This document shows positions 21,762-29,333 of a DNA stretch of 36,105 nucleotides, piece after piece; the stretch's first letter is position 1, and every line of letters begins with the position of its first letter. Below the pieces are notes generated by a model. It was not told where the DNA came from. It made no database searches and worked only from the letters and a program-made list of their open reading frames with translations. The translations under genes were made by a program, and so were the position numbers. The stretch is from a virus: IMG/VR virus record IMGVR_UViG_3300020471_000848, positions 1 through 36,105 of that record; one strand, 5' to 3'.

Positions 21762-23395
21762 TACGCAACCTCCGCCCTTATGTTGAGTCCATCCGCAATC
21801 GCATCCAAGGACACGTGACGAAAGGACGGGGTTCCGATTGAGACTTGGATCTCGACTTGCGCGCCATAACCCCGTGTGCGTCCCGTACCGAAGCGAAAAA
21901 GTGCTTCTTCCGTTCCGGTTGCGGTATGAGTCAAGACGGTTTCCGAATTATCGGGATCAAGCGTATTGACTTTCACTTTGAACTTATCGGATGCTTTGGT
22001 ATTCGCTCCGAGTTGGCCACGTCTCCAACGCTTGACCTCTTGGTTGCCCAAAGTGTAAGCGCGGGTGACGAGTTTCCCCGCTATTGCGGTTGTTCCCGAC
22101 TCCGAGGTGGACCCGATCTTTCGTCCGCTATCGTCAATCGTGCTTTCCTCTAAGAGATACCATCCCGTGTCGTTGCACGCGAAGAGTCTGCGCCTGGTCG
22201 GGTTGCTCCCGTGCGAGCAAATGACCCAATCATCCACGTGGAACGCAAGACTGCCCGACATTGCGGGGTAACTGTCTACGCTGATCCATGTTGACGAAAG
22301 CAGCGAGTAGACAAATACGGCATTCGGAACGGTTGAAGATCCGGTAGGTACGGCGAGGTAGTATTTGTTGTCAAAGACCACTCCGCACGCTTTGTCTGCG
22401 TGGGCAAAGTTAACGTCAGCAAACTGATCTTGGATCTGCTGAGTCATCGGGATTGTTTCTCCCGATACCTTGCTGATTGCTACCCCCAAGCCCTTTGCGG
22501 GGTCAGTACCAGGAGTAAGGACGATCACTCCGTTATCCGACAAGAAGAATGTTTGAGGTCCGCTTTGGGCAATACTCTTGCGAGCTACGCAACCATGCTG
22601 ACGGGTGATCTCGTAAGTATTCGCGGCAGAGGTGGTCGCGATGTTGTTTATCATGTGAATGCTATTCCGCATGAAGACGATCAACTGGTCTTCTTGATAG
22701 GGGAAAAAGCCTACGAGAAAATCCGCTGAACCCTTTGAGATTCTGAATTGCGATTCTGCGGGGTAGTAGTTGTCCGTGTCTAGCAAATCACTCATTATCA
22801 ACGAGTAAGCTGAATCCGTTGGTTGCGGGATAATCAGACGGTTGCGGAAAAATACGCCAAAGTCCGTATTCGGGCATTGGATTCTACCCGCACCGGGTGA
22901 AGCATTTGCTTTAACTACGAAGTCAGTCGGGCTTGAGTAGTCACCATCCCATTCGAGCGGTGTCTTGTTCTTGCCACGAAACAAAATCAACTTCTCCAAA
23001 GACTGAACGAATGATGCGCCGTCTGCTTCTGCCACCACTTCTCCACCGGGGTAATCGATTGCGATACCCGAATTATTTGCATCGTTCCAAATGATCGCTT
23101 TGGTCTTCGTGGCAACCACTACGAATTCAGTACCCGTCGCGGGGTCGCTGAAGAGCGTGGATGCAAACACACGCTCGTCGCTCCCGTTGTAGGTCAAGGT
23201 CACGCTACCCGCCAAGAAGTCGATTCCCTTGCGTGTTTCCGCAAGGTCACCAATCAAACGCATGTTCTCCGATTTCTCGACAAATCCACCTTCCAGACTT
23301 GTCTTTTCCTTGTACGAATCTATTCCCCGAAATCCACGATCTCCTTCGCTTTGGACTTGGTCATCAAGTTGGCCGTATGATCGATAACGACTCAT
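21761..23395 (-). CDS. Tail tubular or stabilisation protein, 544 aa
   Basis: Start at 23395 (MSRYRSYGQLDDQVQSEGD) because that ATG overlaps the upstream TGA; an earlier ATG at 23419 is possible. The N-terminal phrase SENMRLIGDLAETRKGIDFL and the repeating beta strands (DERVFASTLFSDPATGTEFV; QTFFLSDNGVIVLTPGTD) fit beta-propeller tail-nozzle or P22-gp10-like proteins of short-tailed phages. It would close the tail tip below the adaptor. Function inferred from pattern and position. Confidence 0.6.
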   Translation of the reverse strand: MSRYRSYGQLDDQVQSEGDRGFRGIDSYKEKTSLEGGFVEKSENMRLIGDLAETRKGIDFLAGSVTLTYNGSDERVFASTLFSDPATGTEFVVVATKTKAIIWNDANNSGIAIDYPGGEVVAEADGASFVQSLEKLILFRGKNKTPLEWDGDYSSPTDFVVKANASPGAGRIQCPNTDFGVFFRNRLIIPQPTDSAYSLIMSDLLDTDNYYPAESQFRISKGSADFLVGFFPYQEDQLIVFMRNSIHMINNIATTSAANTYEITRQHGCVARKSIAQSGPQTFFLSDNGVIVLTPGTDPAKGLGVAISKVSGETIPMTQQIQDQFADVNFAHADKACGVVFDNKYYLAVPTGSSTVPNAVFVYSLLSSTWISVDSYPAMSGSLAFHVDDWVICSHGSNPTRRRLFACNDTGWYLLEESTIDDSGRKIGSTSESGTTAIAGKLVTRAYTLGNQEVKRWRRGQLGANTKASDKFKVKVNTLDPDNSETVLTHTATGTEEALFRFGTGRTRGYGAQVEIQVSIGTPSFRHVSLDAIADGLNIRAEVA

Positions 23396-23541
23396 TTCTT
23401 TTTCTTGATCTCCTGCCAAATTTTGAAGGACATGAATATGATGGTAAGCGTACCTGCGACAACTCCGATCACTTCGTGCAGGGAACCGCTGAATGTAGCT
23501 AGCGTTCCTCCGATTCCGAAAAGCGCGTCTCTGTCGATCAT
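23392..23541 (-). CDS. Small membrane protein, holin-like, 49 aa
   Basis: ATG 23541 with AGGAGG 10 bp upstream. One or two hydrophobic spans (LFGIGGTLATFSG; VIGVVAGTLTIIFMSFKIW) and a basic end (QEIKKKK), a layout shared with small holins. It follows another membrane protein gene with stop and start a few bases apart, so this block (24632-23392) is the probable lysis/membrane cassette. Confidence 0.55.
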   Translation of the reverse strand: MIDRDALFGIGGTLATFSGSLHEVIGVVAGTLTIIFMSFKIWQEIKKKK

Positions 23542-23542
23542 G

Positions 23543-24007
23543 TTATCTGCGTCCTCCTGGTGTAAAATAAAAGCCAATGATCATCGGTAATACGACTGAG
23601 CAACTGAATAAACTTATGGAACCCGTGGTAACGACCATAGGGGTTTGGCTTGCAGGAAAAGTGAAGAGTCCGAATAAAAACGACCGTTCGCCCTCTCCTG
23701 TAAGGTTCGTACTTGTAAGGATTGGAATGCTTGGGTAGACGGTGGTGATACAGGTGACGAAGCTGAACGTCCCCATCCCAATGAGCGCGAGCATCCTCCT
23801 TGTGGCGCGAGTAAAAGCACCACCGTCACCATTGTTAAGGCTTTGTTGAAATTTAAGCGCAAACTCATTGTTCCGGCACTCCCTTGCCATCTCCATGTCG
23901 TGCTTGGCGGCACGCGAATCGTTGATTATCCCAAAAACGCCTTTTAGGAGACTGCCCATCGCGGCAGATCCTCCGCCCGTTAAAAACAATGTCAGTAGCT
24001 CGAACAT
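23543..24007 (-). CDS. Multi-pass membrane protein, 154 aa, holin candidate
   Basis: N-terminal hydrophobic/amphipathic segment (LTLFLTGGGSAAMGSLLKGV), a charged stretch (about 30-70), then two membrane spans near 73-95 (LALIGMGTFSFVTCITTVYP) and 122-148 (TTGSISLFSCSVVLPMIIGF). Size and topology suit a phage holin or pinholin-type protein. Coupled to the upstream gene by TAATG. No endolysin was recognised next to it. Confidence 0.5.
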   Translation of the reverse strand: MFELLTLFLTGGGSAAMGSLLKGVFGIINDSRAAKHDMEMARECRNNEFALKFQQSLNNGDGGAFTRATRRMLALIGMGTFSFVTCITTVYPSIPILTSTNLTGEGERSFLFGLFTFPASQTPMVVTTGSISLFSCSVVLPMIIGFYFTPGGRR

Positions 24008-24333
24008 TAGTGTCCATTCCCGTTGTTCCCGTGTCGGAGTTTGTCGACGTGTTCATCAAGTTTGTCCACCCGGTCTTTCAAGTGTGCGATGTTCATGTCT
24101 TGAGTCGCATCGGCAGGTAATGCTCCGATCTCGCCACGAGGCCATTTGATCCGAAACTCGCTGTTCAGTTCCATTTCATGGTGCATACGGATATTCTCGT
24201 TTTCCAATGCCGAGATTTTATTCCATACCACGCTGTATCCCCATACGGCAGTCCCCACTAAAGCGATGGTTTTTGCCATGAACGCCAAGTTCGCTTTGAC
24301 TTGGGTGTTTTCTGAAAGTCCGTCATCGCTCAT
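24007..24333 (-). CDS. Membrane-anchored coiled-coil protein, 108 aa, spanin-like
   Basis: One transmembrane helix at about 20-38 (TIALVGTAVWGYSVVWN) followed by a helical region (KISALENENIRMHHEMELN) and a second coiled-coil stretch at the end (LKDRVDKLDEHVDKLRHG). An inner-membrane anchor with a long periplasmic coiled coil is the layout of Rz-type i-spanins, though a holin-accessory role is equally possible. ATGA-coupled to the upstream gene. Confidence 0.45.
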   Translation of the reverse strand: MSDDGLSENTQVKANLAFMAKTIALVGTAVWGYSVVWNKISALENENIRMHHEMELNSEFRIKWPRGEIGALPADATQDMNIAHLKDRVDKLDEHVDKLRHGNNGNGH

Positions 24334-24554
24334 TTCTTACCTATAATTTCGTAAATGCGTTTGACGTCGTCTCGACGATCCTCCGCAAGTTTTTCCAAGT
24401 TTCTGATTTTTTCGTAGTGACGGGCAGTTGCGATTTCGAGCTTCGCGTTTTTCGCTTTTTGCACGTCGATTTCTTCCTTCATGCGCTTGAGGAAAAAACC
24501 GAGGACGGACACGGCCACCCCAAGACCAAGAAACATATAGGAGGAAATTTCCAT
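24330..24554 (-). CDS. Membrane-anchored coiled-coil protein, 74 aa
   Basis: An N-terminal transmembrane segment (YMFLGLGVAVSVLGFFL) is followed by a continuous charged helix (KRMKEEIDVQKAKNAKLEIA; IRNLEKLAEDRRDDVKRIYE). Same architecture as the next protein, so the two may form a pair or be partly redundant. No lipobox (o-spanin) was seen. Role in lysis is inferred from the cassette. Confidence 0.45.
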   Translation of the reverse strand: MEISSYMFLGLGVAVSVLGFFLKRMKEEIDVQKAKNAKLEIATARHYEKIRNLEKLAEDRRDDVKRIYEIIGKK

Positions 24555-24557
24555 GAT

Positions 24558-24632
24558 CTACGTCCCCACTAGTATCGCAATGACAAGGAGCAAAATGACA
24601 TCGACTGCAAGTATGGTGTGGCATCGTTTCAT
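24558..24632 (-). CDS. 24-aa transmembrane micropeptide
   Basis: ATG 24632 overlaps the TGA of the upstream gene (ATGA) and the ORF ends 4 bp before the next gene. After MKRCH, nearly all residues are hydrophobic (ILAVDVILLLVIAILVG), enough for a single membrane span. Position at the head of the membrane-protein block and start coupling make it credible; function might be holin modulation. Confidence 0.45.
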   Translation of the reverse strand: MKRCHTILAVDVILLLVIAILVGT

Positions 24633-24862
24633 CCATTGGGTGGGTCAGGAGTCCATTCAGGGCTGGCGAGAATAGTAAGGATTTCCGAATGGTCGTATTG
24701 AGTTTTGCCTTCGAGAAAGCTTGGGGTCGATCCCTCGAACTTTACAAAAGTTTGAGAACCATCGAGTGAATATCTCAACGTTTCTGCCGAGGTTTCCATG
24801 ACCTGATCGAAGTCGATTGAAGAGACGTCTGAAGCACTGATTATTACGTATTTTTTGCTCAT
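24629..24862 (-). CDS. Hypothetical 77-aa late protein
   Basis: ATG 24862, 3 bp after the stop of the LamG-type tail gene. Sequence MSKKYVIISASDVSSIDFDQ, then SLDGSQTFVKFEGSTP and HSEILTILASPEWTP. Short beta-rich protein, probably tail- or host-interaction-related by position, since it directly follows the adhesin-like gene. Could be a fiber chaperone. Not recognised. Confidence 0.6.
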   Translation of the reverse strand: MSKKYVIISASDVSSIDFDQVMETSAETLRYSLDGSQTFVKFEGSTPSFLEGKTQYDHSEILTILASPEWTPDPPNG

Positions 24863-24864
24863 AA

Positions 24865-26307
24865 TTAAGGTGCGTCAGGAGTGTAAATAGGCCCATTGGT
24901 GAGGGTGCCGTTGTTTGTGTTCGACGACATATCGTAGACAGTCGTACCCGATCCCGCTTCGGTGCCATCACCCATGCGCCACCAAGCGACGAGATTCGTT
25001 GCAGAAACGGCGGCGGGTTTGCCATTGTTGTAAAGGGTCGTAACGTCCGAGGCCGACAGTCCTGAGCTGTAAACCGCAACGTCGTCGATTTGACCGTTCC
25101 AGTAGCCTGACAACATCGTGCCGACCTTAAAGGTAATCCCACTACCGCCCAAGGTGCTTGAAAAAGAGCCTGTAGTTCCTCCAACAGTGCCATTGACATA
25201 AATTTTCGACGTCGTGCCGTCCCAGGTGCCGCAAACATGATACCATCTGTTTAAGTCTAAGCCCGCAGTATATTTTGCCGTTCCCCCGTAACTTGACCCC
25301 GTTGAGAGCGCAAACCATACCTGAGTACCAACGGTTTCGAGAAAGAAAGCTCCGCCCGAACTATACTGCGAAGCGATGACGTTGAACGTGCTTAAGGTTT
25401 CAGCTTTAAACCACGCGCTTACGGACAAAGCAGAATACCCACTCACTAAATCGCTGACGTCCATGTAGTCATCCGATCCATCAAAGTTTACGCTCAAAAT
25501 GCTGAATCGATTGATGTTGGGAATGCTGTCCGAATACAAAGGCGCTCCACTCGGCGATGCGTTGTTACCGCCCGATCCTTGATCTGCTACCGTTCCAATC
25601 GTGCCACCGTTCGCTGGCGCTCCACCTCCCGAATTCGTGTCACCTGTTCCGTCTCCCATTCTCCACCATCCCACGGGATTGAGTGAAGAAATGTCGTTTG
25701 GGATTCCGTCATTGTAGATGGCGGTTATGTTTGAAGCCGATAATGCTGAATCAAAGACTGAGAATTCGTCCACCCTTCCGTCCAGATAAGCGGTGCTTCC
25801 CGTGCCGGAAGCGGGTTTCCCGAGTGCCGGACTTGGAGTCGAGGCATCGTAGTCTTTGTTATCCGTACCACTTCCGACGTTCGAGCCGTTTAAATAAATA
25901 GTCCCCGTAGTGCCGCTTCGAGTGTAAGCAACATGATGCCAGCGACCGACCGACGGAGTCGAATCGTATTCAGCGGTTTTTGCTACCGAGTTCCAAGCAT
26001 AAAACCTATATCCATTATTTTGCGAAATATACAAACTCGGAGATGCCGAAGACGAAGTAGCTCTAAAATCCCAGATGGGATAATATGCATTCCCTAAGCT
26101 ATCGATGTAAAACCAAGCGCTAATCGTAAAATCATTCGTTCCAAACTCAAAATCGGAAGATGCGGCTATGTTCAAACAATCGTCCGTGCCGTCGAATTCG
26201 GCTGACAAGCTGTTTATATATGCGCCGCCGCTAGGCAACCTGCCCGAAGAGGTTGACGCTTTTCCTCCTCCCAAGCCTAGACCTAGGGATATGGTGGAAT
26301 GAGTCAT
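24865..26307 (-). CDS. Tail adhesin with two LamG/concanavalin-like domains
   Basis: 480 aa. Two tandem beta-jellyroll domains: residues about 33-222 (SAEFDGTDDCLNIAASSDFE, NDFTISAWFYIDS, RWHHVAYTRSG, GRVDEFSVFDSALS) and about 270-460 (NFDGSDDYMDVSDL, LSVSAWFKAE, RWYHVCGTWDG, GQIDDVAVYSSGLS). Each closes with WWRMGDGT. LamG-3-like domains bind carbohydrate, so this is the likely receptor-binding or decoration protein of the tail. The internal duplication is evident at the protein level. Confidence 0.85.
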   Translation of the reverse strand: MTHSTISLGLGLGGGKASTSSGRLPSGGAYINSLSAEFDGTDDCLNIAASSDFEFGTNDFTISAWFYIDSLGNAYYPIWDFRATSSSASPSLYISQNNGYRFYAWNSVAKTAEYDSTPSVGRWHHVAYTRSGTTGTIYLNGSNVGSGTDNKDYDASTPSPALGKPASGTGSTAYLDGRVDEFSVFDSALSASNITAIYNDGIPNDISSLNPVGWWRMGDGTGDTNSGGGAPANGGTIGTVADQGSGGNNASPSGAPLYSDSIPNINRFSILSVNFDGSDDYMDVSDLVSGYSALSVSAWFKAETLSTFNVIASQYSSGGAFFLETVGTQVWFALSTGSSYGGTAKYTAGLDLNRWYHVCGTWDGTTSKIYVNGTVGGTTGSFSSTLGGSGITFKVGTMLSGYWNGQIDDVAVYSSGLSASDVTTLYNNGKPAAVSATNLVAWWRMGDGTEAGSGTTVYDMSSNTNNGTLTNGPIYTPDAP

Positions 26308-26567
26308 TAAATGTTGTAGGCAATTACTGCACCACTCGTCAGAGTAATGCTTGTGAAGTTGCCATACAGTACCGTTCCGGCAGAAAGAGTGGTTGCGTCT
26401 TGTCCGGTGCAGATGTCATCCAGGTTCGTAATGTTGCTCGATTGAGCGGCCAACACGGTGTCCTCCGTTGCTTGGATTGCAAAAAAAGTACCTGTGACCG
26501 CACCCGTCCCGTTAATGTAGGTTCCCCCGTTAAGACCGAGGCCGCGATATTCAGATGTAGATGCCAT
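26307..26567 (-). CDS. Small beta-rich virion protein, 86 aa
   Basis: Rich in Thr, Gly and Ser: GLGLNGGTYINGTGAVTGTF, FAIQATEDTVLA and SAGTVLYGNFTSITLTSGAV. The C-terminal phrase 'LxxGtvlyGxFtsItLtsGxviaY' is seen in small phage structural proteins near fibers or head decoration. It ends one base before the adhesin start (TAATG overlap). Likely a fiber-base or decoration component; inferred. Confidence 0.6.
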   Translation of the reverse strand: MASTSEYRGLGLNGGTYINGTGAVTGTFFAIQATEDTVLAAQSSNITNLDDICTGQDATTLSAGTVLYGNFTSITLTSGAVIAYNI

Positions 26568-26572
26568 AGTGT

Positions 26573-27409
26573 TTATGCAGTTGTGGCAATGGTAGTGCCG
26601 TATGTTTCAATTAAAAGTGGTCGGCTTTGCCCTTCTTGTCTTTCGAGTTTATCCAGCTCTACTTGCAAGACGGATTCAGCTTGTTGGTAAATTGCGTTCG
26701 CTTTCTCACCCTGGCCGTCTGCCGCCAACCAGTCCCCGTATGCGCCGAGTACGACGTACTCCGCTAGTTCCCAAGGGAAGTCGGACGCGCCACTCGCGTA
26801 GGTCGGGAAAGGCGAACGGTAATAGACCCATACGGGTGAGGTTGATGAGCGGTTGGGCAGGATCGCTTCCCCGTAATCGCTCGATCCAGTAACGTAAACG
26901 TTCCTGAACGCAATCTCGCTTGAGTTATTCGATCCGTATGGGTCTTGTTCGGTCACGCGAAAGACTTCGCTTATGGTCGTTCCGAAGTCGAGGTAGGCCA
27001 AAAGGTTTGCAGTTGCAGTTGCTCCGCTTCCACCACCTCCCGAAAAGGATACCGTGGGAATTCCCGTGTATCCCGTGCCGTTGTTGGTCATCGCAACTCC
27101 GTTTACTTCACCATCCGAATTGATGGTTGCGGTGGCAGCCGCAGAGCTACCCCCTCCCCCGCTGAACGCAACACTAGGTGCGGAAGAATAAGATGATCCA
27201 CCACTTCCGACGTCTACGCTTCTTACCCGCACGTCGGGTATGACTTGGGTGATCCGAGAAGCAAATGGCCAAGTCGTTCGATCCCAGGCCAAGCGACCAA
27301 ATCGATTGAAGCTCCTGACCGCTGCGGTTGATTCTGCCGTTAGCAGAGAAGCAACCCCAATCATGTTGGTGAGGTTGTCCGTAAGCGTGCTTACCGCAAC
27401 TACTCTCAT
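26573..27409 (-). CDS. Head-to-tail adaptor (P22 gp4/T7 gp11-like) with glycine-rich insertion
   Basis: 278 aa. N-terminal helices (DNLTNMIGVASLLTAESTAA; FNRFGRLAWDRTTWPFASRI) and a C-terminal helical part (EYVVLGAYGDWLAADGQGEK; IYQQAESVLQVELDKLERQE) fit ring-forming tail adaptors that sit under the portal. Between them, residues about 63-136 carry two copies of GS/TGYxxxPxVxFSGGGGSxA, a beta insertion. Its start overlaps the upstream TGA (ATGA). Confidence 0.65.
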   Translation of the reverse strand: MRVVAVSTLTDNLTNMIGVASLLTAESTAAVRSFNRFGRLAWDRTTWPFASRITQVIPDVRVRSVDVGSGGSSYSSAPSVAFSGGGGSSAAATATINSDGEVNGVAMTNNGTGYTGIPTVSFSGGGGSGATATANLLAYLDFGTTISEVFRVTEQDPYGSNNSSEIAFRNVYVTGSSDYGEAILPNRSSTSPVWVYYRSPFPTYASGASDFPWELAEYVVLGAYGDWLAADGQGEKANAIYQQAESVLQVELDKLERQEGQSRPLLIETYGTTIATTA

Positions 27410-27750
27410 GCCAGCCCCAAGCCTCCTTGAAAGGTTTTCTTGTCAAATGACTTTGCTTTGAGGGATGGGTTGTCGCGCAAGAATTCTTTGACGAATGATT
27501 TGTCACCCCAGCATCCGGGTTTGAATTGTTGCCAACGAAAGTATTCGCGTGCGGGGATGGTTGCTTTCAACTGACCGACTCCGTCCATTACGCCGCCGTG
27601 TTGGTTCTCCTTGCCGCATTCTATTTCGCGCTTTTTGGCCTCGTACCGTTCGAGATCCACTTCGTAACGCAAATGACGTTCAAGGTTTTTCATGAACATC
27701 GAACCGTTGCCCTGGTCTTTCTTCCACTTGGGAATGAAAATGTCAGACAT
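27406..27750 (-). CDS. Hypothetical head-tail region protein, 114 aa
   Basis: Begins MSDIFIPKWKKDQGNGSMFM and continues with a charged helix (LERHLRYEVDLERYEAKKRE) and REYFRWQQFKPGCWGDKSFV, a Trp/Cys-containing basic segment. Located between the capsid and the tail adaptor genes, as expected for a head-completion or virion component. No family recognised; no strong SD seen. Confidence 0.6.
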   Translation of the reverse strand: MSDIFIPKWKKDQGNGSMFMKNLERHLRYEVDLERYEAKKREIECGKENQHGGVMDGVGQLKATIPAREYFRWQQFKPGCWGDKSFVKEFLRDNPSLKAKSFDKKTFQGGLGLA

Positions 27751-27779
27751 AGTTGTTAAGGGTTATGTCTGTTGCGTCC

Positions 27780-27824
27780 GGGGCAGACTCGCGGAAAAAA
27801 GAACAAAAAACCGCGAGCCACCCC
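27780..27824. other. Long hairpin between capsid-side and tail-side genes
   Basis: Perfect 7-bp arms CTCGCGG (27788-27794) and CCGCGAG (27811-27817) around a 16-nt A- or U-rich loop, extended outward by GGGG/CCCC after an internal bulge. It lacks a downstream T-run, so it is not a standard terminator. It lies just after the decoration gene and could lower downstream expression or protect the mRNA 3' end. Confidence 0.5.
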
Positions 27825-27843
27825 AGAACAACAACAAAACTAA

Positions 27844-28314
27844 TTAGCCTACGTCGTTGGCGTCGTGCATGGCCAAGTAAATGTCCAACTCACCTGCGGT
27901 CAGCGCGGAAGGCGAACCGGAAGAAGAGTTGGTGAACTTGGCTTGCAAGGCATCGGAAGCGGCGGCGAACGAACCTGCGAGGGTTGCGGGTGCGGATCCG
28001 GCTCCAACGATGATCGGACCTGCGGAAAGGACGGAGGTTGCGGTGATGAAGTTGTCATCGTCGCCGTCCGTCCCAACTTTCACCGATAGGCCCCCGGTCC
28101 CCGCGAATGCCGTGGTCACGTTGACCATAGCTTTCGAGATAACGAAGTCGGCAGGTGTGTCACCAAGAGCAACCGTGACGGTATCGGAAGAACCGGAGCC
28201 TTCGTCAACGTCGGTGAAAAGGACTTTCCACTTGTGGGTAAAGCCTTGGGCGCGTTCCTGGTTTGAGAGAACACTCTTGCGAGCGTTTGGTAGAGTTACG
28301 TCTGTATTTGCCAT
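27844..28314 (-). CDS. Probable head decoration protein, 156 aa
   Basis: ATG 28314 with AAGGAG 10 bp upstream. Beta-rich sequence without charged helices: SDTVTVALGDTPADFVISKA, VNVTTAFAGTGGLSVKVGTD and ALQAKFTNSSSGSPSALTAG. Directly downstream of the major capsid gene with its own strong ribosome site, a typical place for a capsid decoration or head-fiber protein made in high copy. Family not identified by name. Confidence 0.6.
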   Translation of the reverse strand: MANTDVTLPNARKSVLSNQERAQGFTHKWKVLFTDVDEGSGSSDTVTVALGDTPADFVISKAMVNVTTAFAGTGGLSVKVGTDGDDDNFITATSVLSAGPIIVGAGSAPATLAGSFAAASDALQAKFTNSSSGSPSALTAGELDIYLAMHDANDVG

Positions 28315-28342
28315 GTCTTAAATCTCCTTGATGTTAGATGGA

Positions 28343-29308
28343 TTAATTGAAGTAACCGTGGGCAACTGGACTAAGGCAGGACAATGCAGCAATTACGTCC
28401 ACATACCCTCTTGACCCGCCGCCTTGGTCTTCCAATTCTGAGGAAGATTCAGCCTTGAGCGTGTGCATTGCAACATACTCAGGGTCAATCAGAAGTCCAG
28501 CATCAGCGTCAACGGTTTCACTACCTGACGTCCGATTTATTAGTGTACTAGGAACGATATTCACTAGACCAAAATCCCCCTCATAAACATTGACTGATAA
28601 GGTTATTTTCCTGCTCTCAGCGTCTTGGTTAACAACGTAGGTTCCGTTGGCTGCGGCAAGCTGACGAGAGAAGTTGCTGATCTCTTGCTTGAGGCTTGGT
28701 CCGGCAATCAAGGTAAGCTGTCCACCAGGCATTCCGTTGGCAGTATAAAGTTCTTGAAGAACGCTATTAAAGGTCGTTTCGGTTTGGGTTCCGGTGGTGT
28801 CGTTGGCAACGTTTTGCGCAAAGGCAGGAACGTCGGATGGTTGACCACCAACTCCAAGCCACTTGAGCATACCTCTAGTTTTGTAAGGCGTACCGGAGCC
28901 AGCTTCGGCTTGACGATCCTGTGCGGAGCAAAACGCCCCTTCTATATCCCTCTTGATTTGGCGTACACATTTTCCTTCCGCATTTGCCTTTTCACTTGCG
29001 ACACCAGCGGTATCCACAAGTTGTTGAATATCAGACACTTTCCAAGTCTGTCTGAATTTCTGCACATAATTCCCAATGCGCGCCCGGTCTTCTGCTTGAT
29101 TGGAAAATGATCCGACATCTTCGCCTTCACTAACTCCATTGAATGTACTAGTTTTGAGTCGGTCCACTTGGACTTCCACAAATGTTCCTGTAGCTCTACC
29201 CTTTTTCATCATGCTGATGAATGGAGTAGACTCAGGCTCTAAGATTGATATTGCGTCCGTCAGGTCTTCACGATTCCCTGCGGTATTATACGACGTTGAT
29301 TGTGCCAC
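28343..29308 (-). CDS. Major capsid protein, SU10/DUF5309-like
   Basis: 321 aa. GTG start at 29308 with AAGGAGG 8 bp upstream. The N-terminal stretch LTDAISILEPESTPFISMMK with GRATGT matches the start of SU10-type capsid proteins (DUF5309: 'eelsdiIsnisPeeTPFlsligkg'). Further segments VQKFRQTWKVSDIQQLVDTA and AKREIEGAF-like helices, then MPGGQLTLIAGPSLKQEIS and the C-terminal GLLIDPEYVAMHTLKAESSS fit the HK97 fold. It follows the scaffold gene, as usual. Confidence 0.85.
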   Translation of the reverse strand: MAQSTSYNTAGNREDLTDAISILEPESTPFISMMKKGRATGTFVEVQVDRLKTSTFNGVSEGEDVGSFSNQAEDRARIGNYVQKFRQTWKVSDIQQLVDTAGVASEKANAEGKCVRQIKRDIEGAFCSAQDRQAEAGSGTPYKTRGMLKWLGVGGQPSDVPAFAQNVANDTTGTQTETTFNSVLQELYTANGMPGGQLTLIAGPSLKQEISNFSRQLAAANGTYVVNQDAESRKITLSVNVYEGDFGLVNIVPSTLINRTSGSETVDADAGLLIDPEYVAMHTLKAESSSELEDQGGGSRGYVDVIAALSCLSPVAHGYFN

Positions 29309-29333
29309 TTTGGTATCCTCCTTGAATGTTTAA

